This document shows, piece after piece, positions 1-8,325 of a stretch of 23,670 bases of DNA. The DNA is from Irineochytrium annulatum (Eukaryota; Chytridiomycota; Chytridiomycetes; Chytridiales; Chytridiaceae): NCBI GenBank assembly GCA_027600665.1, contig JADGJL010000367.1, positions 1 to 23,670 of the forward strand. Reading direction: 5' to 3'. The notes below the pieces were generated by a model, which did no database searches, had not been told where the DNA came from, and saw only the letters and a program-made list of their open reading frames with translations. A program made the position numbers and the translations under genes. How positions within the stretch are numbered: position 1 is the stretch's first letter; every line of letters starts with the position of its first letter.

Positions 1-300
1 CATCTCTCCAATTATCACCATTTCTACGAGATCAGCACGCAGGTCAGTGTTAGAGCGAATTCCTGCTGTTACAACAGTTCGGGACGCGATTACGCTAAGG
101 ATCCAAAGGATCGGATACATTTCGTCAAAAGGGTTGACCTGAAGGGGCCGCCTGTCGATAGCGAGAGTGACGAGGTGCCCGTCGATAGCGAGAGCGAAGG
201 GGAGCCCGTTGATAGCGAGATTGAAGTGGAGCCCGTGGATAGCGAGAGCGAAGGGGACGGTGAGAGCGAGGAGGAGGTGGTTTGGCGTTCTCCGTTCTGA
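1..300 (+). CDS. 3' part of an unrecognised acidic repeat protein (5' end outside window)
   Basis: Frame 1 is open from the window edge to a TGA at 298-300, with no start codon needed because the gene continues to the left. The visible 99 residues begin with an aromatic and cysteine-bearing stretch (HLSNYHHFYEIS, then a CCYN) and end in an acidic tail. The tail holds four 27-bp tandem repeats at about 148-258, each coding for a P-V-D-S-E-x-E-x-E-like nonapeptide. A GTGAGA donor at 260 and a TTAG acceptor ending at 328 would form a 69-nt intron of the size seen elsewhere in this window, so the stop at 298 may be intronic. I do not recognise the family. Continuation beyond 300 is uncertain (see the entry at 312-913). 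Confidence 0.45.
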   Translation, partial: HLSNYHHFYEISTQVSVRANSCCYNSSGRDYAKDPKDRIHFVKRVDLKGPPVDSESDEVPVDSESEGEPVDSEIEVEPVDSESEGDGESEEEVVWRSPF

Positions 301-311
301 CGCTGTGTTAA

Positions 312-913
312 CATAATCGTCCTGTTAGGACCGGGATATGTTGGACGAGAGCGGCACGAGCGAGTCGGCGACGAGCAAGTCGGCAAGTCAACAACCTCTC
401 TTTTAATGCCCAAATCCAACGCCGGTTTGTCAAGCACCACGAGCTAGGCGACGAGGAGCCTGGTAATGAGACTGGCGATGGCAAGCCTGGTGAGGAGCTG
501 GAAAAGGAGGACGACGAAATCGATACAGATGGCTAAGTGTGGCGCCGACGCTATTGAGGAGCAGCAAGAGGGGTTGTAGGACGAAATGGAGGCGAACGAC
601 ATGGAGCAGTGGGGGGTGCGGGTCGTGGCGCTGCGTCAAAGGTTGCTGATGATTACGAGGAGGCGGGGAGGTATGACGACGCCGATGAGGACGACGTCAT
701 TCAGGTCATAGTCAGCAAAGTCGACAAGCTGGGACGCCGCGGAAAACTAATATCCCGGCGACCGCAAGCGGTTTAAAGAGGAAAGCTCCCGCCGAGACGA
801 AGAAGGCCATGCGGAAGCGAGAGAAGCGGGAGGGGACTGCCGGTTGGAAACTTATTTTTGACAACGATATCCCCACCATTAACTCTTTTTTTGGTGAAGG
901 AGACGACTATTAG
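312..913 (+). pseudogene. Acidic and basic coding fragments, probable broken continuation of the gene at the left edge
   Basis: Three plus-strand open stretches in two frames look like pieces of one low-complexity C-terminus. Positions 312-536 end in an acidic segment (ELGDEEPGNETGDG and on). Positions 645-776 are acidic (DDYEEAGRYDDADEDD). Positions 689-913 are basic and end with a distinctive tail, GWKLIFDNDIPTINSFFGEG, before a TAG. The acidic and basic parts overlap in different frames around 690-776, which needs either a frameshift or an unrecognised splice event. No clean set of GT..AG introns joins all parts. The reading as a decayed gene end is inference; it could also be a live gene with unusual splicing. 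Confidence 0.3.
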
Positions 914-1893
914 TTTCAGATCGCCTCCCTGGGTGTTATAGGGTGAATTTTGCTTGTCGGTTCTCATACCTCTTATATCTCTGCTTTCTTCTTTTTGGTT
1001 TGGTGCAATTCAAGTGGTTGAACTTGCAATTTACGTTGGCCGTTTTGCTGGGATGGTTGTAGATATACTGTCGCTGGGATAGGCATCGTTGGGATAGACA
1101 TGCTGTTCGGTGACGACATCACTTGCGAAGAAACTGCATCCTTATATACAAATGTATATACCCCTCCATATTGCTACGTAAAAACGCTCGCACACTCTAC
1201 CGTGCGTCAGCTGGGGCCAGTACGACTACCTGACACTGACGAAACCCCGATGTTTTCATAAGAACACAAAGTATTTCATCAAAGGCTCCAGCCGACGATC
1301 ACCGACGCAGATTGCTTATAGAACCCCAAACTGCCGCAAGCTCAAGCGAGGCGCCAAGATGCTGACCCGGCTTTCCCATAGAGGGCAGTCATTGAGGCGG
1401 ACCTTTGGGTAATGATGATACAGCAATGGCATTTGAGCGGAATGTAGTGGTGATGGCCAGCATTGAAAGCGTCTGCGTTTGCGCTGGAGCTTGTGAGCAA
1501 TAGCGATGGGATGCGGCAATGGAATGATGACCGGCTGCGGATTGGGACGGCGGAAGGTGACCGCGGTGATGTGCAATGAGGACTGGTCGTGCCGGATATT
1601 GTGTGGGACAGTGGCGTACGACGGTCATGTGGGGCTAGGTGGCAGGGGTATGGTGGGTGCGACGGAATGTTGTCAAGGGCGAGGATACGATACCGGGGCG
1701 AGGGGTCAAGGTTGTAAAAATATAGAAAGACATGTGCTGATTCCCATGATCGCGGCTTGGAATTTGAAAACTAAAAGGAAAAAAATCATTTTTTGAGAAT
1801 TAAGACGCATATGTGAAAGGCAAAATCGAAGCCCTTTGGGGCGGGAGCAACAATGCCGGAGAGCAGGAGCATCGATGCGTCCTCATTCACGAG
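914..1893. other. Stretch without a recognisable gene
   Basis: About 980 bp between the acidic gene remnant and the last readable part of the Helitron helicase. Open frames here are short, overlap on both strands and show no family resemblance. A small near-direct repeat lies around 1072-1101 (GGGATAGGCATCGTT followed by GGGATAGACATG). The 3' end of the Helitron, with its usual terminal hairpin and CTRR end, could lie here, but I could not identify it. Confidence 0.4.
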
Positions 1894-2350
1894 CTATCCG
1901 CCTTTTTGCGACGTTCTGGGAGCAAGGGCAACAAGGATTGTCGGGCAGGGCGGGAGCAATTCTAGGCAACCATAACTTTGCAGCAACGAGGGCACCATGC
2001 GCATTGTACGAGAGCAGGTGCATAAGGTGGAGCTCATTCTCGCAAACGCGCTTTGCGGCATGTTCGAAAATTCTTCAATGACAACTAATCTCATCGCGTG
2101 CCATCGATTTGAAGCTTGCGCCGCTCCCATCCACGAGCCGACGAACAAGTGTTCTTCCAAGTTGTTTGCTTGTACAAGAGATCTGAGTGCATTTAATACC
2201 TGATTTCCGGCGCCCGCTTCCCTTGTCATGATCATTCGCAGAGGAGATATTTTTTTTATTTCCGACGATATGGGCGCCGACAATGTGTTCCGCCAAGAGG
2301 CAATACGCCCGATGTTGCTCTTCCAAGAGGTTGAAAGGTGCAGAGTTCAT
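1894..2350 (-). pseudogene. Helitron PIF1-type helicase fragment, truncated
   Basis: Minus-strand frame 2350 reads FNLLEEQHRAYCLLAEHIVG, matching the 'LNxEQxRAFxI' entry of PIF1 helicases. After a frame change, 2283-1894 reads PLRMIMTREAGAGNQVLNAL, which aligns with the Walker A block 'LRMxxxGxGGTGKSxVIxAL'. The invariant Gly-Lys-Ser is Gly-Asn-Gln (AAT at 2205-2203). It continues to LVVIEEFSNMP, equivalent to the Walker B 'LVIIDEVSM'. About 40 residues normally between these two motifs are missing. The motifs downstream of Walker B were not found, so the helicase is truncated and inactive. Confidence 0.7.
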
Positions 2351-2454
2351 CCGAAACAGGTATGAGATTTAACGTATTTATATAATTTTCTGACGACGCA
2401 TGAGGCGTATGCTGATTATCAGTGGAGTATCTGAACACAACGCAATTGCCGGCG

Positions 2455-3425
2455 CTAAATTTCGATTATCGCTTTGTAAAATGTCGCCATCCCGTATCTC
2501 GCGGCCTTCTGGTATTCTTGATGATTGATATACTTGAGCCTCTCGTAAAATTCAGCTGCGATCGTAGGCGGCAAGTACTCTGGGCCTCCGAACGTCACCC
2601 CACCTTCGATCGGCGCAACAGCGTTCCGTAGCGACGATATAAATGCAGGAAGGTTCGATTGCAACCCCGACCCAAAGCCCGGCAGTTCTGCGACTAATCT
2701 CGCCTCCTGGAAATGATCTTTTTCGCCTTCATCATCGTCTTCCATCGAAACTCTGCCATCGACTCTATAAGATCACCCATTCCAAAAGAAACGGGATCTG
2801 GAAATTCATCGTCTGAGTCCCCGCCATCCTTTGATCGGGCCCTCCTCGCATTCCTTCCTCATCCGCGCACTTTTTCGACACGTAGTATGAGTCGCTACTG
2901 TTGATAAAAAATCTAAATCTCTCTGGGCAGCAGCTACGCGAAGTATGATAAAACTCTTGCACGAATTCTCCAGCCGTAAATGAATGAATATTCCGAAATG
3001 AACAGTAAAGTAACAAATGGCTGCGCATCCGCCTTTCCATGCTCCCCTTCTCAACAGCTGGAATACAGGGACTATTGATATAATAAGGAACCGCAGGTAT
3101 TCGACGCTTGATCGATAAGTGACCCTCCCCGCGCTTATAACCCTCCTTAAATTTTATCCGATGCGGTAAGTTTCGTCCGAAGCTCATATGCGACGAAGAG
3201 CTTATCAAGCGTTTCTGTGCTTGCTTGCACCTCCTCGTCTGTAAAATGTAAGTCGTTATCGCCTTCATCCGTCTCATCTAAGAGCATAACATCTGAATCC
3301 GTATCGCTATGAGTATCCCTCTCCGCCTCGTGGTCGCTACTATATTTAGCAGCTTCCTCCAAAGTCGTTAGGACCACAGTCTTCGTCGCCAACAGCGGAG
3401 CGTTCGGACGCCGAGAAGTCCTCAC
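2455..3425 (-). pseudogene. Helitron RepHel fragment, Rep-helicase linker
   Basis: Minus-strand frames 3425-3147, 3277-2765 and 2745-2455. The first is Asp/Glu-rich (HSDTDSDVMLLDETDEGD). The middle frame has a block (ERRMRSHLLLYCSFRNIHSF, then EFVQEFYHTSR) that fits the linker of fungal RepHel proteins, where 'ERYCxxMLxLFKPWR...W..AF' precedes the helicase. The last frame (VAELPGFGSGLQSNLPAF) leads toward the helicase. Assignment rests on order and spacing more than on strong motifs. Confidence 0.5.
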
Positions 3426-3488
3426 AGGAGGGTATAGGGTGATGAAATCGTAGTACGATATGCTTTCCAGCTCTCTCCCCGATTCATA

Positions 3489-4174
3489 TCATCCAACTGA
3501 TGATTTCCCTCCACTCGCATGCCGTCGTGAGATTTCTCCAGCCGCCGTATCTTTAGTGCTGTCCAAAACACTTAGCGCAACCGCTAGCTGTAAAGGTGCC
3601 ATTGGCTGCGGAAAAGTCGCCGTAGTGCATTGCATCAGCAAATGTGCTGCCATAGGTGCCGCGTACTCAAGAACATTGCTCTGCGACATCGCGAATGATA
3701 ACAGGCAACCTAGCCCCAAAGAATACACTGACTTCCCTGCCATCCCTTTCTCCCGAGCAAGGCGCTTACGGAAATTGATGCCGAGCGATATTACTGCCTT
3801 ATTGTCCAGCGTCAATTGATTTTTCGCGACATACTTAAGTATATAGTATCCCATTGAAGTCACGGCCGCTTGGGACATCGCCGGACAGTCATGATTTGAT
3901 AACAGAGCGACCATCCACCAATAATTATATGGGTTCAAATATTGGTTCAAATATTCGGCCCCCGCCGGAACGGCTTGCTTAAAGCGACCATTTTAAAACC
4001 CGCTTGCTTCGCGTCCAACTTTAAGCATTTAACGACACGAGCAACCCTTATTAAACCGTGATATTGCATGTTTATAGCTGTGAACTTGCCCTCAGAGCGA
4101 GTGATATTTGAATATGACGAACGCGCTCGTTCTTTAAAATTAACGACGGCAATGCAGACGCCATTGTAACACAA
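3489..4174 (-). pseudogene. Helitron Rep fragment with catalytic tyrosine motif
   Basis: Frames 4174-3947 and 3950-3489 on the minus strand. The second begins NQYLNPYNYWWMVALLSNHD and reaches YYILKYVAKNQ. It matches the Helitron Rep block 'NPYNPxLLxxWxxNxDIxxI...YYIxKYVxK', where the tyrosines of the YYxxKYxxK motif include the two catalytic residues. The tyrosines are still present here even though the HUH block upstream is broken. Upstream of it, around 4300-4240, a short CKAC-containing frame fits the zinc-binding cysteine pairs often found between these blocks. Confidence 0.7.
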
Positions 4175-4434
4175 AACGACGAAATTACTTCTCTCCCTTC
4201 CGGGCTTAAATTGTCAATGGCCTTTTCAAAGCTTTAGTCAAACATTGCCGTAAATCGGTAATCGTTTTTGCATGCCTTGCAACGAAGCATAGTAGGCTCA
4301 CTAACGCCAGGGTGTTGCTTTAGTGGATAATGCTTCTACATAGGCGCGCCAAGCAGCTCTCCGTCGCATGATAACCAGCGCTCCATGGGATATATATTTC
4401 GTTTGAATCGGGATTTCCACGCTGCGATAAGAAT

Positions 4435-4892
4435 CGATGTAATCACGCATAGATTCCTGCCACTGTTAATTCCCAAGATCTCTTCCAATAGTCGGCGCCA
4501 GAAGGAAATCCAGCTACCCATGCAACGCCACGACAGTGAAGTGTTCCCTTCCCCTGCGTTTCATCAAACATGGCTGCAAATATCGTATGCCCGAAGATTC
4601 CTCCCCTTTTCAAAGGCCTTATGCTCAGCGAGCGGATCGACCGCCAACATGTGCTGAATAAACCGACTTTTTATGTCCTCAAAATATATCGCCGCGCTCA
4701 AAGGATGATTCTAAGCGATTCTAAATATTTCCGTCTTTGATAGAATACTATGTTCGTCATTTAGTCCTGCGACAAAACTGGTAAGATGTCATCAAAAACT
4801 GTAGGCCATCCGTGGCCATATACGTCAGCCATATATGTCAGCCACATACTGCCAACGTCATTTGGGGTAAGCGTGAAAAAAATCGAAGGCAT
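4435..4892 (-). pseudogene. Helitron Rep nuclease HUH block, second His replaced
   Basis: Starting at 4892 one frame gives GMPSIFFTLTPNDVGS, the block that precedes the nuclease core in Helitron Rep proteins, and stops at 4761. A second frame then gives FEDIKSRFIQHMLAVDP (about 4690-4640). A third gives GGIFGHTIFAAMFDETQGKG followed by TLHCRGVAWVAGFPSG, and stops near 4436. The last corresponds to the family pattern YGxVExQGRGTLHxHxLxWL, whose H-x-H is the metal-binding HUH motif. Here the codons at 4538-4530 are CAC TGT CGT, so the second His is Arg. The loss of a metal ligand and the frame changes indicate a dead nuclease. Confidence 0.75.
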
Positions 4893-4957
4893 TCCCTAAC
4901 GACAGATAGCGCCATCCAGTTTCATACGGTTTTTAAAAAAATATGAACTTTGCTCTC

Positions 4958-5756
4958 TTATTGTACTATACCAGGGCATGCTCCCCATTGGAACCTGGTA
5001 TCTTTGTAAGGCCCGAGCTTTTGATCCAGCTTATATGGTCTTTGCCACCATCTTTCCGCCATCTGACAGTTCGCGTTAAATGGAGATATCTCATGTGCAC
5101 CCTCAGCTTTCCAAGCACTTATGTAATTCTCCAAGTCCTCGTCAAGGAACCGCATTGAGGAAATGGCAACGCCCGGATCAAGTTTCCCCTTTAATGATAA
5201 ACCAAGTCGACATCGCTGTGAATTTACCCGATCGTTGACAAACAAGATGAAATAACTGTCAGCGCCGAACTTCATATCCTTCTGCCGCAACAGATGCGAA
5301 ATGTACTCGCTATACGATATTTTGTTCTGGGGCGTCGCGGATGGCCCTCCTGTCCCGAAGGGACAAAGATTCGGAAAATTGCGCTCAAGATCGGTCGCAT
5401 AATCTAAAAGCAGGCAATCCGATGGAACTAAACTGAAGCTCATCGGCTCCTTTAGAAGCTGTGACATCTCCTCATCCATCTGTCCCAACCGCAGTTCGTC
5501 CATAGCCCTATGCAAAAGTTCTCCCTGATCGCTCATATCCATTGTAGTCACCATACAAATTGGATACGTAGCCAAAAAAAATCCCTACATGTGAGATATA
5601 CCACAACAAACAAACAGATTCAGCATCAGCCGCCGGGTCAACCCTTAAGTGACTATATAGATAGCTTGACGACAGTACTCGATCATATGCATCTCGAATA
5701 TTTCCCACGTCTACTTCAAACCGCTTCTTCATAGCGACAACATTAGCGTCATCCAT
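4958..5756 (-). pseudogene. Helitron RepHel fragment, Helitron-like N domain
   Basis: Two minus-strand frames (5756-5508, then 5575-4958). The longer one carries the recognisable Helitron-like N domain: a leucine-rich approach, then NFPNLCPFGTGGP, then ISYSEYISHLLRQKDMKF, FGADSYFILFVNDRVNSQR. This is the usual order LFPxLxPxGxGxP / SxxEYxxHLLxxxDxRF / FxxxNxxxRR of Helitron Rep proteins. The segment 5756-5508 is the continuation upstream in another frame. The domain itself is nearly free of damage over about 200 residues, better preserved than the rest of the element. Confidence 0.75.
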
Positions 5757-5814
5757 TCTCCCTGCTAAGACAATTTGAATGTTCCCATTCGCTAGTGTCG
5801 CTGGAGCTGGCTGA

Positions 5815-6212
5815 TCATTGCAACCAGGATAATACGTGCGAGCACAACTTTGTTGAAATCACTTGGCGTATAACCTTAAAAACTCCGCGATGCTGCGCTA
5901 AAGCGACGCTCGCAACCTCATGTTCGTTTAAACAGTCCAACTTATCCACGCGGCCGATCATAAAATTATCAGCCAAAGCTTTCTGAGTCGGTTTCAGACG
6001 GTAGCCTTCTGGATCGGCTGCAAACCGTTTTACGGCACTCTCAATCCGCCTCCACGCCGACGTCAAAATAAACAATGATTACCGAAAGCTGATTTCCTTA
6101 GCGCGCTTCTTGCAAAGACCATTCTGCGAAGGCATTTGTCATCTCCCAACAAATCATAGAACGCTCGACACTGTTCAGGGACGAGCACGTCCCGTGCACG
6201 ATACATCCAACT
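5815..6212 (-). pseudogene. Helitron RepHel fragment, N-terminal region
   Basis: Two overlapping minus-strand pieces. Positions 6212-6063 read YRARDVLVPEQCRAFYDLLG and on. Positions 6075-5815 contain KPTQKALADNFMIGRV followed by LNEHEVASVALAQHRG. The second piece resembles the segment found upstream of the Helitron-like N domain in fungal Helitrons, where an 'ALAN.xWIG..P.xL..LT..E' pattern precedes the catalytic part. A further open piece at 6473-6222 may belong to the same N-terminus but I cannot match it. The pieces lie in different frames, so no intact product is expected. Confidence 0.55.
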
Positions 6213-6626
6213 CATTATTTTTCAAGGGACCTTCGCAACCGAAACCTCGGTGATCTTATCAAATGAAGTAGAGGCCCCATCAATCGTGCATGTAACGTAA
6301 CGCCAATGCTCAAATGTCATAGATTTTAACAGACGTTCGTCAGTGCTACAAGCGCTCGCGCCATCTTTTGATGTATCGCAGCCTGTTGAGCCGATTTCAG
6401 CCGGTTTTATCAAGGTAAGGCCATTGAACGCCTGTGTGCAGGTTGTATCGACCCTCCTGCTACAGACGTGCATAACCTAAGGAAAAACGTTGCATCCCTT
6501 TCTTTTGCGAAGGTGTCCACTGCGGTAAAAGGGTGCAAGTAGACTGGACTGCTCTCAATTTTCCAAGGAACGGCACTGGGGTGCTTGAATGATTGTATCT
6601 TTTTCGATCGGAGTCCGATCAGCAGC

Positions 6627-7735
6627 ATGCGATTGCGAGTAAGGTCACCGCAGGGAGTGACGCAGATCGGTGACCTCACGCCGCACTCCAATCTTGGCCA
6701 TCTCAAGCGTTCGATCGCCGACGCCCTCGCCGTCGGATCCGGTTCGCTGCTCATCAAGGCAGGGTTCCCGCCGATCCGGATCGCGCAGGCTGACGATACC
6801 CCGCTCTCCGGATGCGGGATCCGGGACGGCGACATCATAGTCGTGGAGTTTTGCGCGGAGGCAACGCCGCCACCGACCGTCGCCAACGCTCCATCACCGA
6901 GGCCTGGCGCCGGTATGGCGACGGTGTCGCCCCCCTCGCAAACTCTTCCGACCTCGCGCGGGGACGCGTCGAAAACCGCGTCGGCGAGTGGGATGCCCTT
7001 GGATGACGGCGTGTTAGTCGTCCGGGTAACGCCGATGGAAACCTATCACGCAGTCACGATCTGATCTGTCTTTGATAGGAAATGGCGGACGATAACTCTT
7101 GCTTGTTTCACGCGATTGGCTACCTCTTGAATAATGACGCGGGCTCACTCAGGGATGTTGTAGCGAAGCAGGTCTTAGCGGATCCTATCAACTTTAACGA
7201 AGCAATCCTTGGAAAGGAGCCATCAGCTTATGCGTCGTGGATCAAAAGCCGGCAGAGCTGGGGCGGTGCGATTGTAAGTTTTGCTGCTTATCAACCACAT
7301 ATGTTTAGACGGCTTCTTCCCACCCCGTATGATGTCGTTTTCTAGGAGCTTGCGATTTTTTCGAAATTCTTCAAGGTCGAGATATGCTCAGTCGACATCT
7401 CCTCGTTAAGAGTCGACCGGTTTGGGGACGGAGAGGGCTTTGGGAGTGCGGCTATCATCTTTTACTCTGGCATTCATTACGACGCCGTCGCGCTTTCTCC
7501 ATCCGCTGGCGCGCCAAAGGAATTCGACCAAACGACGTTTGAGAAAGCGCAGGTCGACAAAGCCTTGAAAGCCGCGGTGAGGTTGGCGGAGATATGGAAA
7601 AAGGAGCATAAATTCACCGATCTTGCGAATTTTACGTTGAAATGTGGAGTGTGTATGACCGGACTGAAGGGGCAGAAGGAGGCTCAAGCGCATGCGATGG
7701 AGACGGGACATACTTCCTTCACGGAGTACAGTTGA
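6627..7735 (+). CDS. OTU1: OTU1/YOD1-type deubiquitinase
   Basis: Exons 6627-7025, 7079-7273 and 7346-7735 (introns of 53 and 72 nt, both phase 0) give 327 aa. The N-terminus is a UBX-like domain (MRLRVRSPQGV, residues 1 to about 65), followed by a Pro/Ser/Thr-rich linker. The OTU core begins at about 130. Its catalytic Cys141 lies in MADDNSCLFHAIG, with Asp138 before it, and the catalytic His242 lies in SGIHYDAVAL. A C-terminal C2H2 zinc finger uses Cys298, Cys301, His314 and His320. The domain order and length match OTU1, which works with Cdc48/p97 on ubiquitinated substrates, for example in ER-associated degradation. I chose Met at 6627 rather than 6585 because the family starts directly at MRLR; the earlier in-frame ATG would add 14 residues. 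It lies just downstream of the 5' side of the dead Helitron. Confidence 0.88.
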
Positions 7736-8325
7736 CCCGCTTACACCGTTGATGTACCTAATCTTAATATCTTAATATTAAATGTGATTCCTCCGCTGGT
7801 CAGGCGAACCCGGGAACACCCGAGACTTTTGTTGACGGCGCGTGAAAAGTTGGACTGACCCGCGTGACGGCCACGTCATTTCCGAGAACATTAGCGTGTT
7901 CAAACCATCCGCTGATATCCACATATGACGGGTCTGCTGTTCTGCTCACTCGCCATCCCGCCCTGCCCCCAGCTGTCAGCTTGTGTGGTGCTCTCCTCCA
8001 CACTTTCGCGAAGCAGATCTCCTTGCTCCTGTGCTCTGTCCAACAACGGCGCAGCCTCCCTCCCTCTCCGATTTCCCCACACACCGCGATAATCCGACCA
8101 CCGTCGTCGTCCACTCTACAAATCGTGTCCACTTTCGTCAACGGCAGCGCCACTGGACCCTCTTCGACTTGCTGTGTCTGAGCGCCTCGCCTGTCACGAT
8201 CCCCGCTCGTCACCTGCCGAGTCCCATCGCGTTCATCACGCCGGCTTCCGTCGCCCCCTCTCCCGCCCGTTGAGAACGGCCACCGCCATCCTGACGTCGT
8301 TAACGACGCGCTCCCCTCCGCCACC
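7736..8325 (+). other. Pyrimidine-rich intergenic region upstream of the kinase gene
   Basis: A 590-bp stretch between the OTU1 stop and the kinase start, both on the plus strand. It should hold the OTU1 3' UTR and the kinase promoter and 5' UTR. The part from about 7940 to 8320 is strikingly C/T-rich on the plus strand, a common look of fungal promoters. Short open frames on both strands overlap one another and show no family resemblance. Confidence 0.45.

Larger units (their letters stand above)
1894..6473 (-). mobile_element. Degenerate autonomous Helitron (RepHel type)
   Basis: Read on the minus strand from about 6473 down to 1894, broken open frames follow the order of a Helitron RepHel protein. 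First comes an upstream region with ALADNFMIGRV (about 5980), then the Helitron-like N domain (5575-4958). Next are the TLTPND block (4892-4761), the HUH block (about 4600-4440), the second Rep block with the tyrosine motif YYILKYVAK (3950-3489), an acidic linker and spacer (3425-2455), and the start of a PIF1-type helicase (2350-1894). At least eight frame changes or stops separate the blocks. The helicase is cut off after the Walker B region. The outer ends (5' TC, 3' hairpin plus CTRR) were not identified, so the limits given are those of the readable protein. Confidence 0.8.

Noticed and set aside
3460..3819. A plus-strand 119-aa open frame
   Set aside because: It overlaps the minus-strand Helitron Rep block with the tyrosine motif and has no domain of its own.
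4813..4841. Tandem 13-bp repeat (CATATACGTCAGC / CATATATGTCAGC) as a possible regulatory or CRISPR-like repeat
   Set aside because: Only two imperfect units, lying inside a readable Helitron block (VGSMWLTYMADVYG); no spacers or further units.
7082..7345. A separate small plus-strand gene starting at the ATG at 7082
   Set aside because: The ATG is an internal Met of OTU1 exon 2 (MADDNSCLF). A 53-nt intron upstream and a 72-nt intron downstream join it to the UBX-like and zinc-finger parts in frame.
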